From Fasciolopsis buskii (lineage: Eukaryota; Platyhelminthes; Trematoda; Plagiorchiida; Fasciolidae), in assembly GCA_008360955.1 (NCBI GenBank), contig LUCM01010080.1:147067-211066 (forward strand): a stretch of DNA of 64,000 nt. Reading direction: 5' to 3'. Below the pieces are notes generated by a model. It worked only from the letters and a program-made list of their open reading frames with translations, was not told where the DNA came from and did no database searches. A program made the position numbers and the translations under genes. Below, piece by piece: positions 24,057-35,355 of this stretch (positions within the stretch are counted from its first letter, which is position 1; every line of letters starts with the position of its first letter).

Positions 24057-24305
24057 TTAAAATATTTCATCCAATGGTTCCTGGCTCAAATGTGACATGT
24101 GGCCAGTGCAGCCACCCTCCACACTCAAGGAGCCCTGGCTATTAAATAGGGTCTGAAAATGATCTCCCAAGTGCCAGGATGTATCAAAAAGAATTGCAAT
24201 GAACGCAATGATAGAAAACGATCTCAGTTTTGTGAAAGCGCGGACAAATATTGAGCAGCTCGACAATGCAACAGCTATCAGAGGAAACCATGCAATGCTG
24301 TGCAT
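24057..24305 (-). other. ORF with hydrophobic N-terminus
   Basis: 82 codons from ATG. The start MHSIAWFPLIAVALSSCSIF is signal-like, followed by a second hydrophobic stretch (FSIIAFIAILF) and a polar tail ending in TAA. There are no splice sites of note and no known motif. It could be a short membrane protein or chance. Confidence 0.15.
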
Positions 24306-25590
24306 AGTGACTTCTTAGAATACATAAGTCAGGAGAAAACGTGCGTCGTCCTCATCAGTGAAATACACATTTCTCAATCCTACTTAAAACTAGGGAACAA
24401 GAATGTGTATTTATCTTGCCGCGAACTTCGTTTGCACTCATTTTGCTACCTTTGAGGTACTTTGCGTAAATTTATGCACACCCGCAAAGTTTAGGGAGTG
24501 GCAAAATGTTAGTCAGCCCAAGACGGATACCTAGATATGATAATTCTCACGTTGTCCATAGATTCAACCTGTAATAAGTGGCTAAAGACTACATTGCGGA
24601 AAAAATAGAACTCTGATGTGTGGAAATGGAAAAATTAACTGCTTTTTAGTGCAACAGTGCATTTTAATACTTTGTTACAAGTCTTTCGCATGATGGCTAC
24701 TATTGGTACCCGGCTTCCTTCAGCCATTAAACTGAACGGAGTTTGTAGCCCCTAAACCAAAACATTTTAATGAATAGCAAATGTGGGTCAGGGAATGCAG
24801 CTGCTAAGTTGAATTGGATGATTTTTCCAAGTATTAGATTCATTCAGTTTTCCCTCTCCAGGCTGCCCAGTGTGACACTATTTTGATTGGTTTATACTAT
24901 ACCACTGTACCCAACAACAACCCCAAAATCCGACCCAACTAATGGTTTGTGCACTGCAAGAAAAGCACTGGAAGGAAAGTGTAAGTTTCAATGTACCCGG
25001 AACTCCGTTCTGGATGACGTGCTGCACATTTTACTTTCATTTTCCTGTTCAAACAAATTGGATGTCTTAGTTTTCGCCATTTGGTGCATCCAAATTATAG
25101 TGATTACAACAAAACTTCGAATTCCGTCCTGCTATTTGTGCTTTATCCAAAGCTGCCCATCCATTTTTAAAAAGAACTAAACCAAACGACTTAACTGACC
25201 TATGGCGTAAGTGAATCCTAGGAAAATAGGCCGTATCAGAGACTAAAAGATCCCAATAAAGCTGATTCAAATTACATACGCATTTACTCCTAAATGACAT
25301 TAAAAAATGTATCAAAAAGTGGGAAAGATGATGGAGTTAGCTGCAATAGTACAGATTGGTGAATTTCCACTTCGTGTTCCCCGACTTTGATGTATTATCT
25401 ACTCTTAAAATTTCCAACACAGGTTCAGTACCAATCGAGAGTTATATCTGTCTATCAGCGGCCATGCTTAGATCAAAAACACGCCCCTGCACTTTCATTG
25501 CCCAATGAGTGCACTGATCACAAAATACCTTCTTGACCTGTGATTGACTGGGTTACTTTATGCGGCCAGTCGGGGGACCTTGGGGATTGA

Positions 25591-25675
25591 ATTACAAATC
25601 CCACCACGGTTCCACGTGAAAAACGATTGAAATTCTTAGCCCGTAGCTTAACCGACTTCGAATGTTGCAATTCTG
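25591..25675 (+). other. Open segment ending at a strong donor, possible repeat or exon
   Basis: 28 codons (ITNPTTVPREKRLKFLARSL, then TDFECCNS) run from just after a stop to the consensus donor TTCTG|gtaagtatg. The composition is protein-like and differs from the flanks, but no acceptor with a pyrimidine tract precedes it. It may be a fragment of an interspersed repeat r ather than an exon. Confidence 0.2.
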
Positions 25676-28559
25676 GTAAGTATGATTGTTTTCAACTCAT
25701 TCTGTGCAACTGAGCAAAAACTATCGAATGACTGCCATGGAATAGGTAAACAGGAGGAAAGAAGTTTGAAATGGGTGACCTGTTGGCCTGCCCTTCACCT
25801 CGAGTATCGCTGCCAGATTGGACATTTTGAGGCAACATCTTGTCTGCGGTAAATAAGCTGGCAGTGCTAGACTTCCTGGTCTAGTCAGAAAAATGCTATG
25901 TTTATGAAATTGCGAACGTGAGAGCAACCCATAATGCATTACTTACTGATAAACTACGAATCTCGCTCAATATAGTTTGACTAGCTTAGATCAACGAAAA
26001 AGCAAACAAAAAATTACAAAGACCAATTACCCCTCGTTCGACCAGGGAATAAGGTTATTCATCTTGGACCTAAAGTAGCTGCCTATTCGAATCACTTTGG
26101 TTGGTTGCTGATGTGGCTGCGCACACATCTTTCCACATTTAGACCAGTATTCTGATTAGATAACTGCCTTTAATAATCTTGCCGCCTGAATGGACTTCAT
26201 ATTTCCCAAGATTTTTGGCCCCGTAAGTGGACGTCAGTAAACAGAACGTAATTTATTATTGCTGTGATGAATCTTACACAATAATCTTGCAGGCTTGCAA
26301 AAGTGATTTCGCTTAGCAACTTAGGTCATTGGCCCAGAATCAATACGACTCCCAGGGATTGGGCCAGTGCCACTTATTTTGTGTGTTTGAGGGGGTGAAG
26401 AAATGAAGTAACCGATTTAACAACGGTGGCATGATCTTTAAATTTGCATTCCGTGGACCAAATACAATAGCTTAGTTGATTAAAACGCCTGTCCGCTCTG
26501 TTAAAGAGTCGATTGTAGCAAGGGGAATCGATTTCTGAATGAAAACAAAAGCAGCTGTTTTTTATCTGTCAACAATACACCGACGTGGAAATTTTCCTAT
26601 TATACGCAAATTTATGGGCAGTCATTTTTTGGCACAAAATTTGATTTCTGGCAATAACTATTGCACATTCCACGTGCCATTTAGAAGGTCAATGTTTTGA
26701 GTTTGACTTAAACTACTACAATGCTCAGTAATTTGACTTTATCGAATAAATGGCTATAGAGTGAAAAGTTATCTTATTTTCGAACTTCTGCTCTTTATTA
26801 GATGATAAGAAAATGCTCGGGTATTCAACTAACAGTCTGTAACATAATTCGTGGTTGGACGCTAATCTGATCGAAATATATCGCTGGTGGTGACTTGTCC
26901 CTAGACAACCCTTATCTTAGAGACCAAGAATAATTAAAGACAGTTCAACTCCATGTAGTTTGCCGGTAAACGAGAACACTGCTAGCCTGACATTTTGGAC
27001 GCTAAGACAACGGTCTTCTAAACTGTATTGCCCAATTCGGAGTCAATGGTTTAACCCTTGTTTATGAACGCTTGTCAGGGAAAACAAGGAAGTATATTTT
27101 TTGATAAAAATAGTTAGTCGATAACACGTACTGAAAGATAGATTTGCTTCACGCTACAGCGTCATCGACTTGGCAAGTCGCGAAAACGAATGAACGAAAG
27201 CAAAAGTGTTTATTCACTCTTACCTTCGGTCACATACAAACACGGACAAACGCGGACACAAACGTCGTACCACGCTCACATCAGACCCTCTGTCTGTCTT
27301 GTCCAGATCGGCTGTTGTCTTGTATATGGCATGGGTGTGGAAACGCAACATCTGATGCGCAGAAAAGTTTTGCACTTATCGAGCTCAATCTAACATGAGA
27401 TAATCACGTCCCGTGTGTACTCTCCAGCCTTGTATTTTATTTGAAATCGATTATTTTTATTTGTTTTGTAATCATTGATATTCATAAAAGCTTACCATAG
27501 TTTTCACAGAAACTGCGAAATTGCGTTTACTTCTTGAAAAATAATCTTTCTATCGGGGACTCAACTCAAGGGCTGATTGATTGTCAGATTTGACAATAAG
27601 ATCTGGAATAAAGTGCGATATTCTTTTCATTGTTAATAATAGGTCGAAATGAAGTCACTCTTTACCATGCAGATTTAGGAGTTTACGAACCAGGAATAGT
27701 GTTACCTGTTTGATCGAACCCCTTGATTAACGGATATTTAACAATTCTACTGCATTCATTGTACTTGTTACCTTCTCCTAGACAGGTAATTCAATTTGCC
27801 GAGGTTGTACAAAATTCTCAGGTAGCATGTAACATACAACGAGTTTGACTGTTTGGTTAAGAAACCCCGGTACCAATGGCATAGAAGTGGTCTATAAGAA
27901 CCTAAAATACAAGCTGGGATAAAACCAGCACTAAGATGCACAGTGGGGAAGTAACTGCAAGGTTTACGTCGATTGAACGCACGTTCCATAGGTTGTCCCA
28001 GAAATGACCTTACAGATAGGAAACCGTGGTGGAGGTCCTGCACATCCCGCAGTTGAGAAAAAATAGGTATATCTTCTAGAAAACCAGTGTGTAGTCGAAC
28101 TATCATGGACCCAAATTGACGGGCTAGTCACTGGATCCACTTATGTAACGGGCCATTCCCTAAACGAACCAGTCTGGCTCAAAAGCCAACCAGATAGGTT
28201 GGTTGTTTGATACCTGTCTGAATCGACATTCAGTGAGTACCAATGGGCAGTAATTTTACTAAAAGAGAAATTGAGCAGCACTGAGAACAAAAAGAATTTC
28301 AGTCGCCCAAGAGGGATTAATAACAAACCTGCATGACATAGAGAGTATTATAAAATAATCAAATAGGCCCACGGGTTATCGGAGCGTTTCATTTGATCAT
28401 GCCGCCTGATCAACCATTATGTTCAAATCAAGAGAAATAAACTAACCAAATATCACATAAAGTTTGATTCAAAAATATGAAATAATAGCATTGAACAGCA
28501 AATGCAACATGATGCGGAAATATTTCATCAATAGTTGTTTGCTAATCACATATTTGGGC

Positions 28560-28760
28560 TCCAGTACGCGACCAAAGTATGGAAAGGGTCAACTTATGCA
28601 GGAAAATCAAAGTGTATCCAAACGGTGTATATGTTCTAGCAGGGCTAATAATTATATTATATTTTGAATAATCTAACTATTAGAAATGAATTGCCCGAGT
28701 TTGTCTTATTCGCAGATGACTTCTCGTACTCGGAGAAAAAGGCAAATTTTGTTGACAACT
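28560..28760 (+). mobile_element. Non-LTR retrotransposon (CR1-like LINE) reverse transcriptase relic
   Basis: Two frames preserve consecutive RT motifs. In the first, GVYVLAGLIIILYFE corresponds to the GVPQGSVLGPLLFILYIND block with a four-residue deletion. In the second, RNELPEFVLFADDFSYSE retains the catalytic FADD box and the NDLP motif before it. Stops separate them, so the copy is dead. The order, spacing and strand agree with a LINE ORF2 RT palm. The same family type is better preserved at 61.1-62.4 kb. Confidence 0.5.
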
Positions 28761-29684
28761 GATACTCGTGTACTTTTAAACTAAAGTTATTGCTAGTGGC
28801 TAATTCAACTAATAATATTCGTAACATACTCGGCAATTTTTCCGTGGATAACTTTTATGTTTTCGACAACAGACAAAATTCCTTATCTGTCTGATGGGAC
28901 TCGAAATAAAATGAGGAATTACGCGAACAAAAAATCAAAAGTCATCTTGTCCTTTGCATTTTACAAAAAAGCAATAAGCAGTGGTGTCCACATCAATTTT
29001 CACGTGAAAATATTTTCATGTGGTATTCGATTTGCAAATGGTTCTCCATTATTCACTTCACATAAAAGTGACTGTTTCAGACATGATTCTTGTATTTTGA
29101 CTCAAGCCCTTTATGGTATGGTTCGAAATCTGTTTTTTACACTAGCGATTCATGTGTTCGACTGATCCTGCTTCATTCTTCAAATGCCCACAAATGCAAA
29201 TCCAGTAAGTTGATACCTGACGAATGTGGTTAGGAATTCGCACATGTCTTTACAGCTTATTAGTTTTCTGAGGAATACCTCATATAGTTATCGCCACATA
29301 CTTTCGTTCTAAAGTACAACGCCATCTCGCTTAAACCAAATAATCTCAGGTATTCCCCACGACTTCAAAACTGAAACAGCACCTTGTTTGTAAGACAGGT
29401 TTACATGTTAATTACGTGTGATTCGCCTCTGAGGGACAATTGTCCCAGCAATTCACGTATGCACAATATCTACCCATACCATCAGTTTTTGGACTTAGTG
29501 AACATTTAGTCCGGTGTTTCTTCGGTGTTTGATACCAGCCCACAAACGACATGGTCCACTCGATCCACGCCCCTGGGGAATCGCAGTTCAATCCACATCT
29601 GTTTCATTTGAAAATCGGTGATAAAATGATTCTCTAACGATTAAATCGGTTAATTTCGATTGCTAATTTGAAAGCAGTGTAACG

Positions 29685-29892
29685 CCGCACCTCTTCAAAG
29701 AGCTACCAAAGAAACTCGGACATGCCACATTTATGGTTCATCATGACGGCACTATATCGTATGACGCCAGAATAGTGAGACTACTTGGATGAGGAATATC
29801 TCGGAAAATTGATTCAGCGTGGAGGTGCGCAGGAATGGTCACCACTCCATCAGATAACATTGGTCTGGCTTTGTGATGAAATAAAATTTATC
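29685..29892 (+). mobile_element. Mariner-type (DDE) transposase relic
   Basis: ATFMVHHDGTISYDARIVR matches the block FQQDGAPPHYARxVRxY, which includes the second catalytic Asp. After a +1 shift, YLDEEYLGKLIQRGGAQEWS matches the block YLDEEFPGRWIGRGGAxEWP found in one widespread mariner-like family. The next block, normally SPDLTPLDFFLWG, reads SPLHQITLVWL, so the third catalytic acid is lost. The frame is broken once. In the live family the enzyme cuts and pastes its own element. No inverted repeats were found flanking it. Confidence 0.6.
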
Positions 29893-32800
29893 GATTTGCC
29901 CTGAGCCCACTGGAGTATTTTCCATTCCCTGATATCATGTAGCTTTCTTGCCAACTTCGGATGGCTGACCGAAATCATCAGTGTCCTCAATGCTGCTGAT
30001 TTTCTGTTTTAATAAAATAACTGCTGATCGATATTCACTGAATGGGACACTTTTCTAGCTGACGTAAACAAGAACCGAACGATTCACGCACGTTGTTGTC
30101 GTTTGAGCTAACCGCCCGTTTGATGTTTTCACGTCAGTTATATAGCAGAAGTGCACATAGTGCCAGGCACGCTTACTCAAGTCCCTCATGGCTTGACTAT
30201 ACGCCGGTTTTCCAGACGTTGGCTTTTCTTGGTCACGGGATATACAGACACATAGTCAAATTTCTCTGATTCGCCGATCAACTCCTAGAGAAGCTGTACT
30301 TTTGAATCTTCCAAATGCATGAGATAGGATTTTGCCCCGAGTAATTGTGATTTCTGGAGTTTTTATCATCCAAAAAACTCTCTTTTAGAAGTGTATGTAA
30401 CGGTGAAATCCGAATTGCTCCATATCGATTAGGAAAACGGTACGTAAAACTCGATCAGCTTCGACACGTAATTTTGGTAATGTCGCCAGCGTTTTGGCCG
30501 ATTTCATCTAAGTTGGTACATACGTGATACATAGCTTGTACACAGCTAACAATGTCTCATGAAATAATGTGAAATTCTAGCATATGGATGGTCGTTTCCG
30601 CCGTTCATAAATGAATACTTGTTTCTGTTAATAGACTGCCTTTCTAAAACTACCTACTCCTTCTGTACGACTGATTTTTTTTCGTCAGTACGACTGGCAC
30701 CATCACGTTAGAAAATGGAAGTCAAATTAATTTAGAAAGAAGCCGTAATCAAGTGACCTCTTTCGGCGCGAAACAGGAAAAAAAATTAACCTAATTCAGC
30801 TTTGCCATCAACGATCAAGGCAATGCGACTGGTTTTGACCGTTAATTAAAAGGCAAACATTTGCTCACTGTTACCGGATCAAAGAGCAGGCAATCAGCAC
30901 TTCGACTAAAACCAATAAGGATGCAAACGAATAGGATGAGAAGAAACGATGAGGGCAAATGTTTCGCGTTGGAAATGCCGAGTGAAACCAGAAAAATGCG
31001 CACTTCAAATCATTCACTTTTTTTAATCATGCAACAAGACGGCGATCCATGACCTCACTTTGTTCGGGAACAAAATGTTCCATGGGATCAAAAAAGCAAA
31101 TTTTGCATTGGAATTATGGGATTTGGAATTTCTTTCTTTTTCTGTTTCTTGCCCAGCGGAAGTCATTTCGGGGTTAAAGAACTTTGATGCATTCAGATAA
31201 TCGCTACATTTTCTCGAAAGATGTCAAATAAAAATAATGATAATTTTACCAAATGATCACTGTAAATGTGTTGGCAAATATTTGTTCACCCATTGGCTAT
31301 TTCGGATTATCAAGACTTCAGAGAATCCTGTCTAATTTCATCGCAAATACAACAACTTTCTGTCCAAAGGAGCCAAAAACTGGACTATTCTAAGTCCCTT
31401 TAACTTGTTCTTGGATTTTCATTCTCGATTTTCCCTAGAGATTCAGTGGTAATGTATAAGTCCAAGTTTGCCAAATGTAACACCATTATGTTCTTCGAAA
31501 CTTTCTTCTTATTGCTCAAACCAACTCGGTTCTACTTTTACGGAAATGGGGTCATAAATTTTAGCGCGTGTTTGATAAAAATGAGTCATCGAGCGCTGAC
31601 TAATAAGGCATGATAAAAGTCACATTAGAAACCCAATGATTATTCTGATCAGTGGATCGTGAACAGAAACTAATGATGACCAACTAGGGGAAAACTTTTG
31701 CAGATATTGACGAAACCAAAAGCAACGTAAACGTTTGTAGCAAAATTTTCTAGTTTTACTTAAAAGTTAAAGGTTACAATTGAAAAAAACAACTTCTCTT
31801 CAGCTTGTCTCTTCACTAGCAGCACAGGTAAAGGTTTTTTTCGGAAGTGGAACAGAGGTGTTGTAAAGTGAATGTTGCCTTCTTTTAAAAGAAAAGTACA
31901 GTGAAAGTTACACATTGGAAAGTGGGTTTTGTAAGAATGCGATGGTCTTTGCCTCTACCTTTGGCAATTTAAACATCAGAGTTACAGGAAGGCTAACTGA
32001 TAAGAGAGAATCGAGGCGCTATAATTATTCATCAGTTTTTGTATCCAGCGCCGAGGGCTAAACAATGACGACCTTTCTAATTTTTTTTGAATGACCTGGC
32101 AGACCCAAATAGGTAGCATTTGGATAGCAATATTTTCAGTCCTGACGAAAAGGCTTTGTGTGTCTTACTCTGTCGAACTTTAGAGTACTTTCATGTTTGA
32201 AGAACTGGAAAAAAGTGCTGAAGTCAAAGTTTACTATTGGATTTTGTTGCATTTCCTCTGATTAAAAATTGTCACCAGTTTTCATCAGAACTTATGTTAA
32301 TCCACACTGTTTCCGGAATACTGGTGAGAAGTGCCCACCATGAGAATACTACAGTTCTCGGAATGCTTGGTTGACTTACTTAGTGTACTGTTTAGGAGAC
32401 ATAAATTACCGAATAGATTACTATAAACGAAAAATTCTACTCACTATAGGTAATACCATTTCTTGTCGATTGCCTAAACCCTTATCTAATATAGAGGCAA
32501 TGTGTGCTTTTCAACTGTAAGTAAGTCGAGCGGACTAGGGGATGGGGAGAAATTTTGCTCCTCGAAGAATAATCCTTATTTATATTAGTAAATGGTGTCG
32601 AATGTGATCCACAGGAGAGGTCCATGAGTGGCGGAATATTTTATCACGTGTGCTTGGAAAGAGGTACGCCTTGGCACCGTATTGAAAGCAATTCAAAAAG
32701 GATACATAAAATCACCTAACAGAGAAGTTGTCTCAGCAGTTTCTGTTGCCTTGCTTCATAAAAACAATTGTGCGACCATCGTTAATCTACTCCTGAAAGA

Positions 32801-33296
32801 ACAGATTGGGTGCACTGATACAGACACTTGTGATGTAACGAAAAAAATCGTGGAAGGCATTTCGTTTCCAGCCTAACTTCTGGGTCAGCGAATGTTGAAT
32901 CAAACTAGAGGACGTAAGCTATTTGAACAAAACGAATTCAGTTAAGAACAGTGACCAAAGTGTTACCACCAACATATGGAGAGACAGAAGGCAACCTTCA
33001 AAGTGTCAAGCTTTTCGCAACGACGGGCTCATTTCCCTTAACCCAGTGGTAGAATGAGTCAAAAAACGAAGTACAGTTTTCGCAAAAATAAACAGTTTGA
33101 AACCAAGCATAGTTTGTGAAATCTTATTTAAACGTGGATTACTTCCCGGCACATTTTCAATCCTGAGACTGGATCACATGGGCTCATTTTTTCATATTAC
33201 AGTCCACCTGGTCTAAGTAAAGACACCAGAGTTCATTGATCTGATTATGTGTTCGGTATGGCGAACTGATGTGATTCGTGTTCGCTGGAAGTCGTG
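29893..33296. other. Mostly non-coding stretch
   Basis: Contains a possible 24-nt micro-exon (31804-31827) and one charged but motif-free plus-strand frame (32628-32876). I see nothing else that can be supported. Confidence 0.45.
31804..31827 (+). CDS. Possible 24-nt micro-exon
   Basis: The acceptor acaacttctcttcag and the donor CACAG|gtaaag enclose eight codons, LVSSLAAQ, in phase 0. Micro-exons with lengths divisible by three are known in fluke secreted-protein (MEG) genes. A 24-nt match between random splice signals is easy to obtain, so this stays tentative. Confidence 0.15.
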
Positions 33297-33437
33297 ATGG
33301 GCAGTCACTTGGGCGGAGGCTTACGCAAGCTTTGTTGCCCTCATTCACATCAATGTAAATCGATGATTCAGTCGATGATTCGACGATTGTCGACGGTTAG
33401 TCAGCAACGGTCTGCAAACATGTCGACCGAGGTGAAG
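33297..33437 (+). CDS. Candidate first coding exon
   Basis: An ATG opens 47 codons in a locally GC-rich patch and ends GTGAAG|gtattt in phase 0. The start MGSHLGGGLRKLCCPH has Gly2 and a Cys pair, as in dually acylated membrane-attached proteins. A second ATG, starting MSTEVK, lies near the end. Three imperfect TCGATGATTC copies fall inside it. The next exon was not found. I cannot name the product. Confidence 0.25.
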
Positions 33438-33456
33438 GTATTTTTCTGTACGTGTT

Positions 33457-33663
33457 GTGACGGTCATTGAGGTTAGCGAAGCTGATCAGTTGTCAACATT
33501 CACGCAGCCGATGGGATTTAGTCTCGTATTAAAAATTGACAGTAACGAATCGATCAATGTTTGGAAGAAGCATTGTCCATTGAGACCTGTCAACATAGAA
33601 CGTGTTGCAAGAGATTACAGTGAAAACATAAGAAAGCGTCAGGCCGGATTTCATAGTCTGTAA
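33457..33663 (+). mobile_element. Possible LINE ORF2 linker fragment
   Basis: The end of this frame reads NVWKKHCPLRPVNIERVARD, then YSENIRKRQAGF. The order (basic KKxxPLRP, then an aromatic residue, then IRKRxxxW/F) resembles the linker between endonuclease and RT in CR1-like LINEs. No neighbouring RT motif was found on this strand, so the call is weak. Confidence 0.22.
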
Positions 33664-34307
33664 GTTACAGGAGGTCTAAAAATGCGGTGGACACAACAGA
33701 AATACGAAGTACTCAGTCACTTTGTGTGGGATTTGAATCATGCTAAAATGCTAACATAAACGGTGGTCAGCAATGGGCGACCCGGGAACTCAATGGTATG
33801 GACCAATTGCTCTTGTCCACTACACCGAGGAAACCTGTCACTAGAGTTTGACAAGTAATTCAAATCACACGGTGGTTAAGCCGCAAAGAGTACAGGCAGT
33901 GAATTAACGATCAGGAAAGTGTATTCTGTAGAATGAAAGCGAATCCATGGAACAAAGCAATAGGGAATTTGAAATCCACACGTGCAATTCACCTTCTGGT
34001 CGATATGGCAGTTATGCCAATAACAGGAGAGTTATCAGTTATCTTAGCAACAAGTACTGCATATCAACTGTCTTGATGTGTGAATACTCGATGGAGAATA
34101 TTAGCATCCAGCCACTGAGTTGTTCTTTTATGTTGATCGTGAAACATCTACCCAGAAAATCACATCAAGCGGAAATCATCATTCTTACCGGACGGCTTTT
34201 TAATTGGTGGGGTTCATTTGTTATCGCCCAGTGAAATGCATTCACTAACTAAACACACAGCAATACACTGTGGTTTTTGTTAACTGACTGGCGGCCGGGT
34301 GAATTAA

Positions 34308-34517
34308 GTGGAAAACGACGATCAAATGCGGGCAGCTTGTTTTTTAAGTGTCTTCGAAACATTTGGCAGTGCAGAACTGCTCGCTTTGCACATGTTCCAT
34401 GAAATTCCTCCAGCTCATTCACAGTTAAATTACTGTTCCAAGCTCAAAGGTTTAGTTCAAGGTGTTTTTTTAAATAGGAATACACAAAAGAAATATCCCC
34501 AGTTAGCTGCCAGTTAG
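34308..34517 (+). mobile_element. Gypsy-type Gag relic
   Basis: NDDQMRAACFLSVFETFGSA, then ELLALHMFHEIPPAHSQLNY, follows the core of Gypsy Gag proteins: (D)DxxKRAxxLSxxGxxAYxLLxxLxxPxxPxxxSYxxL. The role in live elements is to form the particle around element RNA. The segment is about 65 codons, has no ATG and stops before any zinc knuckle. No LTR or Pol is adjacent. It is an isolated fragment. Confidence 0.4.
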
Positions 34518-34756
34518 ATTGAGCTACTTCAACCATAATTTTGATATACTGCCCAACCAGCAGTAAAAACAACAGCAAAACTTTGAAAAGCGCTAGGTTC
34601 TAACAGGCAACAGGTTTTTCGCTTGTCCGGGGTGTGTGGCATTTTACAGACGTGATAACATTTGTCAGAAATACATTTTCAACTAACACATCACTTGGGA
34701 CAGTGATTTTTTCCCAAACTTTTATTTCATTCGGACTTGACACGTTTGATTCCATT

Positions 34757-34782
34757 TTATTATTATTATTATTATTATTATT
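34757..34782. repeat. (TTA)8 microsatellite
   Basis: Eight perfect TTA units followed by TT, in AT-rich sequence between the Gag relic and the candidate exon at 34937. Confidence 0.95.
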
Positions 34783-34936
34783 TTGCCAAACAGTTTGCAG
34801 TTAATTTGGGTGCAAATCTAATATGGTTATTTCGGGATCAGTTCCCCGTAGGATAACTGCAGTTTTTCGCTTCAAGCCTGCTTGCTACAACGCAATCAAT
34901 CGTTTCTGCATTCATCTACTAATTTGGATTTTCCAG

Positions 34937-35018
34937 TCTTGGTATTACCCACTTGCAATCTTTCTTACGTTTTGAAAGTGAACTTCAGAAGTATCCCGCA
35001 AGGCTCAGTAACTGTGAG
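34937..35018 (+). CDS. Candidate penultimate exon of an unrecognised membrane protein gene
   Basis: The strong acceptor tttggattttccag and the donor AACTGTGAG|gtatgc enclose one base plus 27 codons: LGITHLQSFLRFESELQKYP, then ARLSNCE. The segment is amphipathic and helix-like, with protein-like codon use. It ends in phase 0, and an 82-nt intron later a phase-0 exon with a transmembrane segment follows. A second frame is also open, so the choice rests on the join. The upstream exons were not identified. Confidence 0.33.
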
Positions 35019-35100
35019 GTATGCTTCTTGTTCATTTGACTGACATCGTCTTGCTTAGCGCTAAATCACAAGTTAGTACAAGGTGCAACTCATTCGTCAG

Positions 35101-35220
35101 ATAACGAACGATCTCTCTTTCTGGCTTATCTACTGGATCTTATTTATGGCGATTATTTACTGGAACAAATTTGCACAACAACCCACTTGTATCGTATCCG
35201 AATCAGTTGCTCAGTCATAA
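35101..35220 (+). CDS. Candidate terminal exon with transmembrane helix
   Basis: The acceptor is actcattcgtcag. 39 codons then TAA: ITNDLSFWLIYWILFMAIIY, then WNKFAQQPTCIVSESVAQS. The hydrophobic core of about 17 residues flanked by Asn/Asp and Lys is a good single membrane span with a short polar tail. In phase with the 34937-35018 exon. No AATAAA is found before the assembly gap 118 nt downstream. I do not recognise the family; candidates are tail-anchored or multi-span membrane proteins. Confidence 0.33.
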   Translation: MTNDLSFWLIYWILFMAIIYWNKFAQQPTCIVSESVAQS

Positions 35221-35337
35221 GGAAATAGTAAGTGAATTACATTCAAGCTTCCTTTGGTTGTTTGGCCTGAATATGGGTGTCTCACAAAGTTGTGAGCACT
35301 ACCGTAACCTATACTATCCAAGGAATATAGTACATTT

Positions 35338-35355
35338 NNNNNNNNNNNNNNNNNN
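35338..35355. other. Assembly gap (18 N)
   Basis: Run of 18 undetermined bases. Its true length is unknown, and any exon crossing it would be missed. Confidence 0.99.

Larger units (their letters stand above)
23440..28559. other. Mostly non-coding stretch
   Basis: Apart from the hydrophobic ORF at 24305-24057 and the open segment at 25591-25675, I see only motif-free frames (24887, 25067, 25721, 27144, 27768) and AT-rich filler. Confidence 0.45.

Noticed and set aside
27768..28106. 112-codon minus-strand frame suspected to be a transposon
   Set aside because: No block of RT, RNase H, integrase, Gag or transposase could be aligned.
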